From NCBI GenBank assembly GCA_944391545.1, contig CALXTZ010000014.1, forward strand, positions 1 through 18,216: 18,216 bases of DNA. The letters are read 5' to 3'. The notes beneath the pieces were generated by a model that ran no database searches, had not been told where the DNA came from, and saw only the letters and a list, made by a program, of their open reading frames with translations. This document shows, in pieces, positions 1-5,856 of the stretch. Within the stretch, counting starts at the first letter, position 1. Every line of letters begins with the position of its first letter. Made by a program: the position numbers and the translations under genes. The DNA comes from an uncultured Alphaproteobacteria bacterium (GTDB taxonomy: Bacteria > Pseudomonadota > Alphaproteobacteria > CAAHEQ01 > UBA3637).

Positions 1-875
1 ATGGCCGCATATTCCACCATCTTTTCCAACAACGTCATCATGTCGTTATAATCTTTGTACACCCAGTACAATTCCAACATCGTGAATTCCGGATTGTGGC
101 GCGTATCCATGCCTTCATTACGGAAGTTCCGGCCGATTTCATACACAGCCGGCATGCCGCCGATAATCAATCTTTTCAAATAAAGCTCCGGCGCAATCCG
201 CAAATACAAATCCATATCCAACGTATTGTGATGAGTCACAAACGGTTTCGCATTCGCACCGCCCAAAATCGGATGCAAAATCGGTGTTTCGACTTCCAAA
301 AAGCCTAAGCCGTTCAAATATTCCCGAATAGCCGTGATAATCAGCGACCGTTGCACCAATGTTTTTTTGCTGTCGGGATTGGTAATCATGTCCAAGTACC
401 GACGGCGGTATTTGGTATCTTGATCCTGCAAACCGTGAAATTTTTCCGGCAGCGGCAACAAAGATTTCGCCAACACCGTTAATTTTTGAGCCGCCACAGA
501 CAACTCGCCCCGTTTAGTGCGCCGAACCGTTCCTTTCACGCCCAAACAATCGCCGACATCCAACAAAGCCAAAATGTCTTTTTCCGACTGCGGCAAATTT
601 TCCAAAGAACAAAACACTTGAACTTTACCGGCGTCATCGTACAGATCCATAAACATCCCGGAGTTGCGAATGGCTTTAATCCGGCCGGCGACCTGAACGA
701 CATCCTGTGTTTGCGTGTCATTCGGCAAATCAGCATATTTTTTATTCAAATCCGCCGACGTGTCGGTCGGTTGATAAATGTGCGGATATGCGTTTAATCC
801 CAAGCTTTCCAATTTTTTCAGCTTTTCCAGCCGAATGGTTCTTTGCTCCGAACCGGTATTTTGTTCTACAGTCAT
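1..875 (-). CDS. lysS: Lysine--tRNA ligase, class II (N-terminal 291 residues, cut by window edge)
   Basis: Class II lysyl-tRNA synthetase, which charges tRNA-Lys with lysine using ATP in the cytoplasm. The reading frame runs off the left edge, so only about 291 of the family's roughly 490-500 residues are visible. An N-terminal stretch corresponds to the OB-fold anticodon-binding domain. The start of the catalytic core follows: motif 1 region GFLEVETP, a THHNTLD-like segment, then motif 2 (VYEIGRNFRNEG, about residues 244-255) and HNPEFTMLE. These are diagnostic of LysRS class II. The ATG at 875-873 gives a family-typical N-terminus and follows an AAAGGAAAA ribosome site. It is divergent from the RNA methyltransferase, with about 140 bp between them. 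Most alphaproteobacteria use the unrelated class I enzyme, so the class II form carries some taxonomic information. The identification is secure; the C-terminus is outside the window. Confidence 0.95.
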   Translation of the reverse strand, partial: MTVEQNTGSEQRTIRLEKLKKLESLGLNAYPHIYQPTDTSADLNKKYADLPNDTQTQDVVQVAGRIKAIRNSGMFMDLYDDAGKVQVFCSLENLPQSEKDILALLDVGDCLGVKGTVRRTKRGELSVAAQKLTVLAKSLLPLPEKFHGLQDQDTKYRRRYLDMITNPDSKKTLVQRSLIITAIREYLNGLGFLEVETPILHPILGGANAKPFVTHHNTLDMDLYLRIAPELYLKRLIIGGMPAVYEIGRNFRNEGMDTRHNPEFTMLELYWVYKDYNDMMTLLEKMVEYAA

Positions 876-897
876 TTATTTTCCTTTCTTTTTTTAT

Positions 898-925
898 ACC
901 TTACCATTTTTCTTAAAATCGTCAA
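898..925 (-). promoter_or_regulatory. Probable sigma70-type promoter of lysS
   Basis: On the minus strand TTGACG (920-925) is followed after 16 bp by TAAGGT (898-903), about 23 bp before the lysS ATG. The -35 is close to consensus and the -10 is only fair. Confidence 0.5.
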
Positions 926-965
926 TCCTTTTTTGGCGGTTTGCGGCTCTTTTCATGAAAAAAAC

Positions 966-994
966 TTTACAAACGGCATAAAACTGTCTACGCT
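966..994 (+). promoter_or_regulatory. Possible promoter of the RNA methyltransferase gene
   Basis: TTTACA (966-971), a 17-bp spacer, then TACGCT (989-994), ending 22 bp before the ATG at 1017. The spacing is correct but both boxes are imperfect. Confidence 0.4.
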
Positions 995-1016
995 TAAAAA
1001 AAACAGCGGGATACAC

Positions 1017-2030
1017 ATGACAGAGCAATGCCCTTTTTTCGGATTATGCGGCGGATGTGACTTTCAAGACATGCCGTTTGACGCTTACTTGAAAATGAAA
1101 ACCGATCAAGTCAAAAAAGCTTTGGCGCACAAAGCCATTGACACGCCGATTGACCCGATTATTTCCATTCCGGATCAAACCCGACGACGCGTCACGTTTG
1201 CTTATGCGCCGGGACGGTTCGGCTTTAACGAAAAGAAAAGCCACCGCTTGATTGACATTACGGCCTGTCGGTTGTTGGTGCCGGAATTACAAGCGTTTAT
1301 CCGACCGCTGAAAGCGCTTTCACAAAAAATCGGCGGCACGGGGCATGTTGCCGTGTTGATGACGGACATCGGCGCGGATATTGCTTTTCTGACGGATCCG
1401 CCCAAAGGGAAAAAGAAAAAACCAAGCCGCCCGTCGGTTGATTTATTGGAAGATATTTCCGTTTTCTGTCAAACGCTGCCGGTTGTCCGATTTGTTTTAA
1501 ACGGCGATTTGATTTTCCAAGCGGTTCAAATGGATACGCCGTCAAATGTTTTTCTGCAACCTTCCGTTTTAGGCGAAGAAACGCTCATCCGGTTGGTCAT
1601 GGACGGGGTTCAAGGCGCCCGCAGCGCTTTGGATTTATTTTGCGGACTGGGGACATTCACGGTGCCGATGCACAAAGCCGGCATCACCGTCACAGGATAT
1701 GATATCACGGCCGAGTCGATTGCGGCTTTGCAAAAACGAGGTATCCCGGCCGAAGTGCGCGACTTATTCCGCCAACCGCTCACTTCGGAAGAACTGGGGA
1801 CGGTGGATGCGGTTGTATTGGATCCGGCGCGCGCCGGTGCAGATGCTCTCTGCCGGCAACTGGCCGACTCCGATGTTCCCAAAGTTGTGATGGTTTCGTG
1901 CAATCCATCGACATTTGCGCGCGATGCGCGAACGCTTTTAAACGGCGGATACCGGCTGAATAAGGTCACGCCGGTCGATCAATTCATTTTTTCAAGACAT
2001 ATCGAATTGGTCGGCGTCTTTGAAAAATAA
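1017..2030 (+). CDS. Class I SAM-dependent RNA m5U methyltransferase, TrmA/RlmCD (RumA/RumB) family
   Basis: Predicted to methylate C5 of a uridine, most likely in 23S rRNA. The 337-residue protein has the family's Fe-S cysteine set (C5, C11, C14 in a CX5CGGC pattern, and C84 in ITACRLL). A Rossmann SAM-binding motif LDLFCGLG lies at 205-212, a LDPARAG motif at 269-275, the nucleophilic Cys at C295 in VSCNPSTFARD, and the family end motif DQFIFSRHIELV near 321-332. There is no N-terminal TRAM domain, so it resembles RlmC-length proteins. The open frame extends upstream to 843, but 1017 is chosen because the family begins just ahead of the CPFFGLCGGC cluster and a GCGGGA Shine-Dalgarno-like sequence precedes it. 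The exact target (m5U747, m5U1939 or both) cannot be told from sequence. It is the last gene before the rpmJ promoter. Confidence 0.88.
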   Translation: MTEQCPFFGLCGGCDFQDMPFDAYLKMKTDQVKKALAHKAIDTPIDPIISIPDQTRRRVTFAYAPGRFGFNEKKSHRLIDITACRLLVPELQAFIRPLKALSQKIGGTGHVAVLMTDIGADIAFLTDPPKGKKKKPSRPSVDLLEDISVFCQTLPVVRFVLNGDLIFQAVQMDTPSNVFLQPSVLGEETLIRLVMDGVQGARSALDLFCGLGTFTVPMHKAGITVTGYDITAESIAALQKRGIPAEVRDLFRQPLTSEELGTVDAVVLDPARAGADALCRQLADSDVPKVVMVSCNPSTFARDARTLLNGGYRLNKVTPVDQFIFSRHIELVGVFEK

Positions 2031-2039
2031 AGATTCTTG

Positions 2040-2068
2040 TTGACAATTACGGGAAATCCCTATATAGT
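2040..2068 (+). promoter_or_regulatory. Strong sigma70-type promoter of rpmJ
   Basis: Perfect TTGACA (2040-2045), 17-bp spacer, then TATAGT (2063-2068), 48 bp upstream of the rpmJ start. It begins only 10 bp after the methyltransferase stop codon, making rpmJ an independent unit. Confidence 0.8.
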
Positions 2069-2116
2069 GTGCGTTCAGTTTCATGAGTTCATTGCTAAAA
2101 AAGTAAAGGTGTTATT

Positions 2117-2242
2117 ATGAAAATCGTTAATTCGTTGAAAGCGATTATGAAGCGCGACAAAAACAACAAAATGGTTCGCCGCAAAGGTCGTATTTTCGTT
2201 ATCAACAAGAAAAACCCGCGGTACAAAGCCCGTCAAGGTTAA
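2117..2242 (+). CDS. rpmJ: 50S ribosomal protein L36, type B (zinc-free)
   Basis: A 41-residue basic protein starting MKIVNSLKAIMKRDKNN and ending FVINKKNPRYKARQG, which matches the C-minus (type B, YkgO-like) form of L36. The zinc-binding Cys/His residues of the canonical form are absent. L36 binds the 23S rRNA of the large subunit. The start is fixed by AAAGGTG at 2106-2112 and by full-length agreement with the family. The gene is monocistronic, with its own TTGACA promoter and a Rho-independent terminator directly behind it. A stand-alone rpmJ outside the large ribosomal operons is the usual arrangement in alphaproteobacteria. Confidence 0.93.
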   Translation: MKIVNSLKAIMKRDKNNKMVRRKGRIFVINKKNPRYKARQG

Positions 2243-2250
2243 TCTGGTTT

Positions 2251-2277
2251 AAAAAGCCGCCGTTCGGCGGTTTTTTT
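2251..2277 (+). terminator. Rho-independent terminator of rpmJ
   Basis: Stem CCGCC/GGCGG around a GTTC loop (2257-2270), preceded by an A-run and followed by T7. It starts 8 bp after the rpmJ stop. Confidence 0.85.
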
Positions 2278-2317
2278 ATGGCGTGAGAGCATCCGAACGG
2301 TGTTCCCGAAAGCATTT

Positions 2318-2349
2318 AAAAAGCGCCCCGATCAGAGGCGCTCTTTTTT
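2318..2349. terminator. Bidirectional terminator between rpmJ and the coiled-coil protein gene
   Basis: Inverted repeat AGCGCC/GGCGCT (2322-2327 and 2337-2342) with a 9-nt loop. The plus side is followed by CTTTTTT and the minus side by a shorter T-run. The convergent gene's stop codon (2348-2350) overlaps its edge, so it can close both units. Confidence 0.7.
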
Positions 2350-2935
2350 ATCTTTCTTTTTCAACCGCTCTTCGGACACGATGTTTGTCCAACGACATTT
2401 TTTCTTTCGGTTCGGGTCTTTGAATTTTCGGCATTTTACCCTTTTCAACGTCCCGAATCATTTGATTGATTTCTTTTAATTCTTCATTATACCGCTTTTG
2501 AATGTCAGCCGCTTGCTGTTTAACCGTCTCGTCAATCGTTTTTTCATACAATTCCACATTTTCCCGAGCCTGGTCGATATTCGCCTGCAAAACGACCTTA
2601 TCCGTCGCGGACAAAGTTCCTCTGGCGGTTGCGCGCTGGGCTTTTTGAACTGCACTTCGATAAGCCCGCTTTGCTTGCGTCACTTTCCGCGCTTCCGCTC
2701 GCTCCATTTTCAAAATTTCCGTTTTGCAGGAACGCTCCATCCGCCGCCGAAAGACGGCCAATTTCTTCAACATCATTGTTTGTTGTTCGCTCGTCAAAGC
2801 TTCTCCCGCTGCTGGAATCGTTTGAGCAGCGGCAATCGATTGCTTTTGCGGCTCTTTCTCTTCGGCAGACAACCCAACCCCTAACAAAGTCGATGCCGCC
2901 AACGAAATGCTTAATAATTTTTGTTTTAATGCCAT
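2348..2935 (-). CDS. Exported coiled-coil protein of unknown function
   Basis: A 195-residue protein that I do not recognise. The N-terminus looks like a Sec signal peptide: K4 and K6, then a hydrophobic stretch SISLAASTLLGVG, with a likely cut after LSA at about residue 24. The mature part is highly charged and rich in Ala, Lys, Arg, Glu and Gln. Residues about 50-165 look like one long helical, probably coiled-coil region with no catalytic motif. The C-terminus is basic. A periplasmic structural or chaperone-like role is possible, but nothing proves it. The start is supported by GAGAGGG upstream and by the signal peptide. It has one of the best promoters in the window, with a perfect palindrome in the spacer, which suggests regulated, strong expression. 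It is divergent from the outer-membrane protein gene at 3081. Confidence 0.75.
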   Translation of the reverse strand: MALKQKLLSISLAASTLLGVGLSAEEKEPQKQSIAAAQTIPAAGEALTSEQQTMMLKKLAVFRRRMERSCKTEILKMERAEARKVTQAKRAYRSAVQKAQRATARGTLSATDKVVLQANIDQARENVELYEKTIDETVKQQAADIQKRYNEELKEINQMIRDVEKGKMPKIQRPEPKEKMSLDKHRVRRAVEKER

Positions 2936-2964
2936 TTTAAATCCCTCTCTTTTATAATAAAATC

Positions 2965-2993
2965 AGTATACATCTTAAAGATGTTTTTGTCAA
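2965..2993 (-). promoter_or_regulatory. Near-consensus promoter with palindromic operator candidate in the spacer
   Basis: On the minus strand TTGACA (2988-2993) and TATACT (2965-2970) are separated by exactly 17 bp. Thirteen of those spacer bases (2971-2983) form a perfect inverted repeat, CATCTT-A-AAGATG read on the plus strand. A protein bound there would block RNA polymerase. The promoter is clear; the operator is inferred. Confidence 0.78.
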
Positions 2994-3080
2994 GTGTTTT
3001 CAATTTTCTTTAACTGATTATTAAATCTTTCTTCCTACATTCATATGTATGGTTTTAACACTGAACAAAAGGAGAGGAAT

Positions 3081-3956
3081 ATGAGAAAAACCATTCTGTT
3101 AGCAACTGCTTTATGTGCCGTCACGACGCTGGCGTCCGCTCAATATGCTGAACCGGTATATGCACCGCGGCCAATGTATGCCCAACCGGTATACCGTCAA
3201 CCGGTGCCGCAAGACACATATCGGCCGGTCGATGCAACCGGTTCGACTCAATACGGATCAACGTCCAAATACCGCGCGGCAAACCCGATGTATCAATTAG
3301 GCGCCGGACGATTTATGTCGGACACGCGGGCTGATTACATTGTTATTCCCAAAGATAAAGACGCCGGCACGGAAAAAGTCACAGGATGGGATGCGGCTCA
3401 ACGGTTTTCGTACGGGCTGACCGACCGGTTATCTCTGTCTTTACAGGTTGATTATCTGGATTTAGAGGGCAAAGACAGCAAAGACCGGCTTAAAAATTAC
3501 GGCGTTGATTTGGGCGTGCAATACCATTTGGTGCGAACCGACTTTTTCGATATGAAAATGGGGATTGACGGCCGGATTTATAAAACGGAAGTCAAACCGA
3601 AAGGCATGAAAAAAGACGATGTGCGGTATTCTTATGTGGCGCCGTTCGTCATGTTGGGCGCGAAAGTGGAAAACGTCACGCCGTACATTCGGATGTCTTA
3701 TGTATCGAGTTTGTGGTCTGAAGAAGACGCGGGTGATTATTATGTTGTCCGTCCGGGGATTTATATCGATGCCAACCCTTATTTAGGCTTTGATATTCAT
3801 TTGGAAAATGCAGAAAATACACATACAGCCTATGCGGCATCGGCTGATTTTTATGCATCTCAAAATGTTGTCATCAGCCTGCAAGGCAGCCTTGTCGCGC
3901 CGGAAGACGACGCTGATGAATACACGGTCGGTGCGAATTTGAAATTCGTGTTCTGA
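3081..3956 (+). CDS. Probable outer-membrane beta-barrel protein with Tyr/Pro-rich N-terminal linker
   Basis: A 291-residue protein. A clear signal peptide (RK, hydrophobic core, cleavage after ASA at residue 20) is followed by a Tyr/Pro/Gln-rich linker built on repeats such as PVYAPRP and PVYRQPVP. The rest has alternating polar/hydrophobic strands, as in small porin-like barrels (for example LSLSLQVDYLDLEG and YGVDLGVQYHLV). The last residue is phenylalanine (NLKFVF), the usual BAM recognition end of outer-membrane barrels. I take the ATG at 3081, not the upstream in-frame ATG at 3045, because AAGGAGAGG lies 4-12 bp upstream and the signal peptide then starts properly. It ends before a strong terminator. 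Substrate and function are unknown; the barrel assignment rests on composition and termini. Confidence 0.75.
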   Translation: MRKTILLATALCAVTTLASAQYAEPVYAPRPMYAQPVYRQPVPQDTYRPVDATGSTQYGSTSKYRAANPMYQLGAGRFMSDTRADYIVIPKDKDAGTEKVTGWDAAQRFSYGLTDRLSLSLQVDYLDLEGKDSKDRLKNYGVDLGVQYHLVRTDFFDMKMGIDGRIYKTEVKPKGMKKDDVRYSYVAPFVMLGAKVENVTPYIRMSYVSSLWSEEDAGDYYVVRPGIYIDANPYLGFDIHLENAENTHTAYAASADFYASQNVVISLQGSLVAPEDDADEYTVGANLKFVF

Positions 3957-3970
3957 TAACCGAAAGAGAA

Positions 3971-4002
3971 AAGAGCCGGTAAACACGCCGGCTCTTATTT
4001 TT
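3971..4002 (+). terminator. Rho-independent terminator of the outer-membrane protein gene
   Basis: Perfect 9-bp stem AAGAGCCGG/CCGGCTCTT (3971-3979 and 3988-3996) with an 8-nt loop, followed by ATTTTT. Confidence 0.88.
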
Positions 4003-4013
4003 GAAAAAAGAAT

Positions 4014-4042
4014 TTGCATTTTGAAGTGATTTCGGGTATAAG
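4014..4042 (+). promoter_or_regulatory. Promoter of tRNA-Lys
   Basis: TTGCAT (4014-4019), a 17-bp spacer and TATAAG (4037-4042), ending 14 bp before the mature tRNA 5' end. Confidence 0.7.
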
Positions 4043-4056
4043 AGAATCCGCGTTGT

Positions 4057-4114
<58 letters not shown>

Positions 4115-4132
<18 letters not shown>

Positions 4133-4178
4133 TAAAAAAACCACCCCAAACGGGGTGGCTTTTTTTATGGTTTGTGTG
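4115..4178 (+). repeat. Direct repeat, copy 1 (tRNA-Lys 3' end plus terminator)
   Basis: The segment covers the last part of tRNA-Lys and its terminator. Two blocks recur downstream without mismatch: 14 nt at 4115-4128 (= 4327-4340) and 32 nt at 4147-4178 (= 4346-4377). Between them copy 1 has 18 nt where copy 2 has 5. Confidence 0.88.
4134..4166 (+). terminator. Rho-independent terminator of tRNA-Lys
   Basis: A-run, perfect 7-bp stem CCACCCC/GGGGTGG with loop AAAC (4141-4158), then CT7. It sits immediately behind the CCA end. Confidence 0.9.
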
Positions 4179-4190
4179 AGACTCGAACTC
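4178..4190 (-). repeat. Inverted 13-nt copy of the tRNA T-arm
   Basis: GAGACTCGAACTC is the exact reverse complement of the T-arm segment at 4107-4119 of the neighbouring tRNA-Lys. It could pair with the tRNA in an unprocessed read-through transcript, or be a remnant of another tRNA fragment. Confidence 0.6.
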
Positions 4191-4207
4191 GGAAGAGGAC
4201 GCTACGC

Positions 4208-4232
4208 AAAAAGTGTCCGGCGGACACTTTTT
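4208..4232. terminator. Perfect 25-nt palindrome, bidirectional terminator-like
   Basis: Two 12-nt arms (4208-4219 and 4221-4232) are exact reverse complements around one central G. The RNA would form an 11-bp hairpin with a GGC loop, flanked by A5 and T5, which is a terminator shape on both strands. No gene needs it here. It lies between the two tRNA-derived repeat copies, so it may belong to an inserted element instead. Confidence 0.65.
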
Positions 4233-4326
4233 GTCTGCAAGTCCAACGCAACATCTTAATGAGCCAGGGAAATGACAATGACCGCAGCGAATTTAGATGC
4301 CGTTGCACGAAGGCGTGAAACGCCGT

Positions 4327-4377
4327 GTCTCTGCGCGCCCTTTTTCAAACGGGGTGGCTTTTTTTATGGTTTGTGTG
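4327..4377 (+). repeat. Direct repeat, copy 2 (truncated tRNA-Lys 3' end plus damaged terminator)
   Basis: Repeats GTCTCTGCGCGCCC of the tRNA and the right arm, T-run and following bases of its terminator. Relative to copy 1 it has lost the CCA and the left terminator arm (a net 13 nt), so the hairpin can no longer form. It is offset 212 nt (first block) or 199 nt (second block) from copy 1. Confidence 0.88.
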
Positions 4378-4600
4378 TAGGCCGAAGAACGATGGGTGCG
4401 TTTATTAAAACGCACGGACCAGAGTTCGGTGAGCGATAGCGAACGACGTCCGTAAGGACGGTCCCGATAGGGATGAGCCCCCCTGCTCTTTCCCTAAAAT
4501 AATAAGATAAACCCATCTCATGGCCTCTCTACGATTTGATTAAAACCATATCCTTTTTGATACAAATGTGATATACTGAAGAAAAGAAACGAGGAAGCTC
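4378..4600. other. Non-coding stretch with a chain of short hairpins
   Basis: No convincing gene. Perfect hairpins follow one another: GTGCGTTT/AAACGCAC around ATTA (4396-4415), CGTCC/GGACG around a GTAA tetraloop (4447-4460), and TCCC/GGGA around GATA (4462-4473). A 10-mer shared with the tRNA-Lys T-arm region (CCAGAGTTCG) lies at 4419-4428, directly after the first hairpin. The remaining bases up to 4600 are AT-rich leader of the next gene. The organisation suggests a dispersed repeat or tRNA-derived debris, not a coding region. Confidence 0.5.
4569..4577 (+). promoter_or_regulatory. Extended -10 promoter candidate
   Basis: TGATATACT (TGn plus TATACT at 4572-4577), 23 bp upstream of the ATG at 4601. 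No good -35 is seen at 17 bp, as is allowed for extended -10 promoters. Confidence 0.45.
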
Positions 4601-5293
4601 ATGTTTAAAAAGAATCTTGCCCTTTATGTTTCTTACAGTGTTTTGATGGCGGCGGCAACAGTCGGCACAATGACGATGCAGCCTGCCGAAAAAATAACGT
4701 CGTTGATGTCATCCCTCGTTCAACAAGGCGATAAAACGGAACACATTTTAACGCATGTTAGCGGCACCGAACAAGACAAAGCCGAACTCAAAAAAGCGCT
4801 GAACACGTTAAGTCGGACACAAATCGGGCGAGAGATTTTGTCTCAAGTCCCCAAAGACATTCATTATGTGTTTGAAGAGACACATCCGTCCGCATCGGGA
4901 ACGTATTCAAAACCCAAAAAAACCATTAAGCTTTATCGCCAGCATATGACCGAAGAAATCCTGTATCAAAACGGGGAAAAAACTTGTTCTTCCCACTTCG
5001 ATTCCGCCGGAATTTTAACTTATAAAACCGAATTCGTTGACGGCCACCCCAAAACGGAAAAAGAATATGATACGGACGGATCGTTATGGTATGAAGTCGA
5101 ATTCGTTAACGGCCAACCGTCCATCGAAAAAGAATATGACAAAGACGGTAAAGTTGTCCATATGCAACCATTTAATCAAACAGCAAAAGCCAACACCGAG
5201 ACAGCACATGCCTCTTTGAAAGAAACATTGAACAAGATGAAACAACTCAAAACGCCTCTTCTTAAAAAGGCTTTGCAAAATACCGGCCGGTAA
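4601..5293 (+). CDS. Exported protein with YwqK/MORN-like 23-residue repeats, function unknown
   Basis: A 230-residue protein. Residues about 5-25 form a hydrophobic segment after KK, a probable signal peptide or anchor. The middle is helical and charged. From about residue 119 there are three degenerate repeats of about 23 residues. The two clear ones start at E144 and E167, with EFVDG/EFVNG, EKEYD and DG in register. They resemble the turns of MORN and YwqK-type antitoxin repeats (a pattern like YxNGxxxxExxYDxDGxL). Those repeats occur in membrane-linked or toxin-immunity proteins, but no toxin gene is adjacent, so I do not call it an immunity protein. The last 35 residues are Lys-rich and helical. 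GAGGAAG precedes the ATG. It has no obvious terminator and the next gene has its own promoter. Confidence 0.7.
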   Translation: MFKKNLALYVSYSVLMAAATVGTMTMQPAEKITSLMSSLVQQGDKTEHILTHVSGTEQDKAELKKALNTLSRTQIGREILSQVPKDIHYVFEETHPSASGTYSKPKKTIKLYRQHMTEEILYQNGEKTCSSHFDSAGILTYKTEFVDGHPKTEKEYDTDGSLWYEVEFVNGQPSIEKEYDKDGKVVHMQPFNQTAKANTETAHASLKETLNKMKQLKTPLLKKALQNTGR

Positions 5294-5311
5294 GAAGCAA
5301 CCTTAAAAAAA

Positions 5312-5340
5312 TTGACAAAATCAACAAATCGTGATACCTT
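5312..5340 (+). promoter_or_regulatory. Probable promoter of the VPRRP-repeat protein gene
   Basis: Perfect TTGACA (5312-5317), then TACCTT at 17-bp spacing (5335-5340) or GATACC at 16. The -35 is strong and the -10 weak. The start codon is 28 bp further on. Confidence 0.5.
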
Positions 5341-5367
5341 TATTTTATTCATCAAAGGAGGATTTTT

Positions 5368-5778
5368 ATGAAACAAAAAAATACTTTATTATTGACCGGC
5401 TTGCTGGCTTTTGCGGCGTTAGCGCCGATGTCGGCACAAGCACACGGCCCCAAACATAACGACGGCGTTCGGTTGGCTACGGATATCGTGAATTTAGTCG
5501 GTGCTTCGGTTCGGTTGTTAAACCCATATCCGGTCGTGGTGACACCGGCGCCCGTTGTTATTCAAGAACCGATTGTTATCGACCCTGTTTATGTTCCGCG
5601 TCGCCCGTGGTATGTTCCGCGTCGCCCGTGGTATGTTCCACGTCGGCCACGGTATGTTCCGCGTCGGCCACGGTTTGAACCGATGCCCGGCCCACGTTTT
5701 GAACGGCCGCATCGGGGACCGCATCATGATCGGCCGATGCCGCCTCGCGGGGGTCGCGGCGGTCGCGGAGACTGGTAA
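5368..5778 (+). CDS. Secreted Pro/Arg-rich protein with tandem VPRRPWY repeats
   Basis: A 136-residue protein I do not recognise. A standard signal peptide (KQK, hydrophobic core, cleavage after AQA near residue 25) leads into a short segment (VRLATDIVNLVGASVRLL) and a Pro/Val-rich stretch. Then come four heptads of the type YVPRRP(W/R) from 21-bp DNA repeats, and a C-terminal part rich in Pro, Arg, His and Gly (PPRGGRGGRGDW). The mature protein is strongly basic. It could bind acidic envelope polymers such as LPS or peptidoglycan, but no motif shows this. AAAGGAGGA precedes the ATG at ideal spacing, so translation should be strong. It is followed by its own terminator. The Tyr/Pro motifs resemble the linker of the outer-membrane protein at 3081. 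Confidence 0.75.
   Translation: MKQKNTLLLTGLLAFAALAPMSAQAHGPKHNDGVRLATDIVNLVGASVRLLNPYPVVVTPAPVVIQEPIVIDPVYVPRRPWYVPRRPWYVPRRPRYVPRRPRFEPMPGPRFERPHRGPHHDRPMPPRGGRGGRGDW
5590..5673 (+). repeat. Four tandem 21-bp repeats inside the Pro/Arg-rich gene
   Basis: Units at 5590, 5611, 5632 and 5653, each beginning TATGTTCC and encoding YVPRRPW or YVPRRPR. Copies 1 and 2 are identical. Copies 3 and 4 share the variant GGCCACGG end and differ from each other at one base. Confidence 0.95.
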
Positions 5779-5806
5779 AAAAGAGGGGTTTTTCCCCCCT
5801 TTTTTT
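5777..5806 (+). terminator. Rho-independent terminator of the VPRRP-repeat protein gene
   Basis: A-run, GAGGGG, T5 loop, C-run and T7, overlapping the stop codon. GGGG/CCCC plus A-T and G-U pairs form the stem. Confidence 0.8.
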
Positions 5807-5856
5807 ATGGCAGATTTCTTCTTTTGGGTGTGTCCTTAATATAAGGAGAGAACGCA

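Noticed and set aside
843..1016. N-terminal extension of the RNA methyltransferase to 843
   Set aside because: The extra 58 residues overlap the divergent lysS start and its promoter, and the family begins at the Fe-S cysteine cluster just after 1017.
5281..5293. Palindrome TACCGGCCGGTA at the end of the YwqK-repeat gene as a terminator
   Set aside because: It has no loop space and no following T-run; it is probably coincidental with the stop codon.
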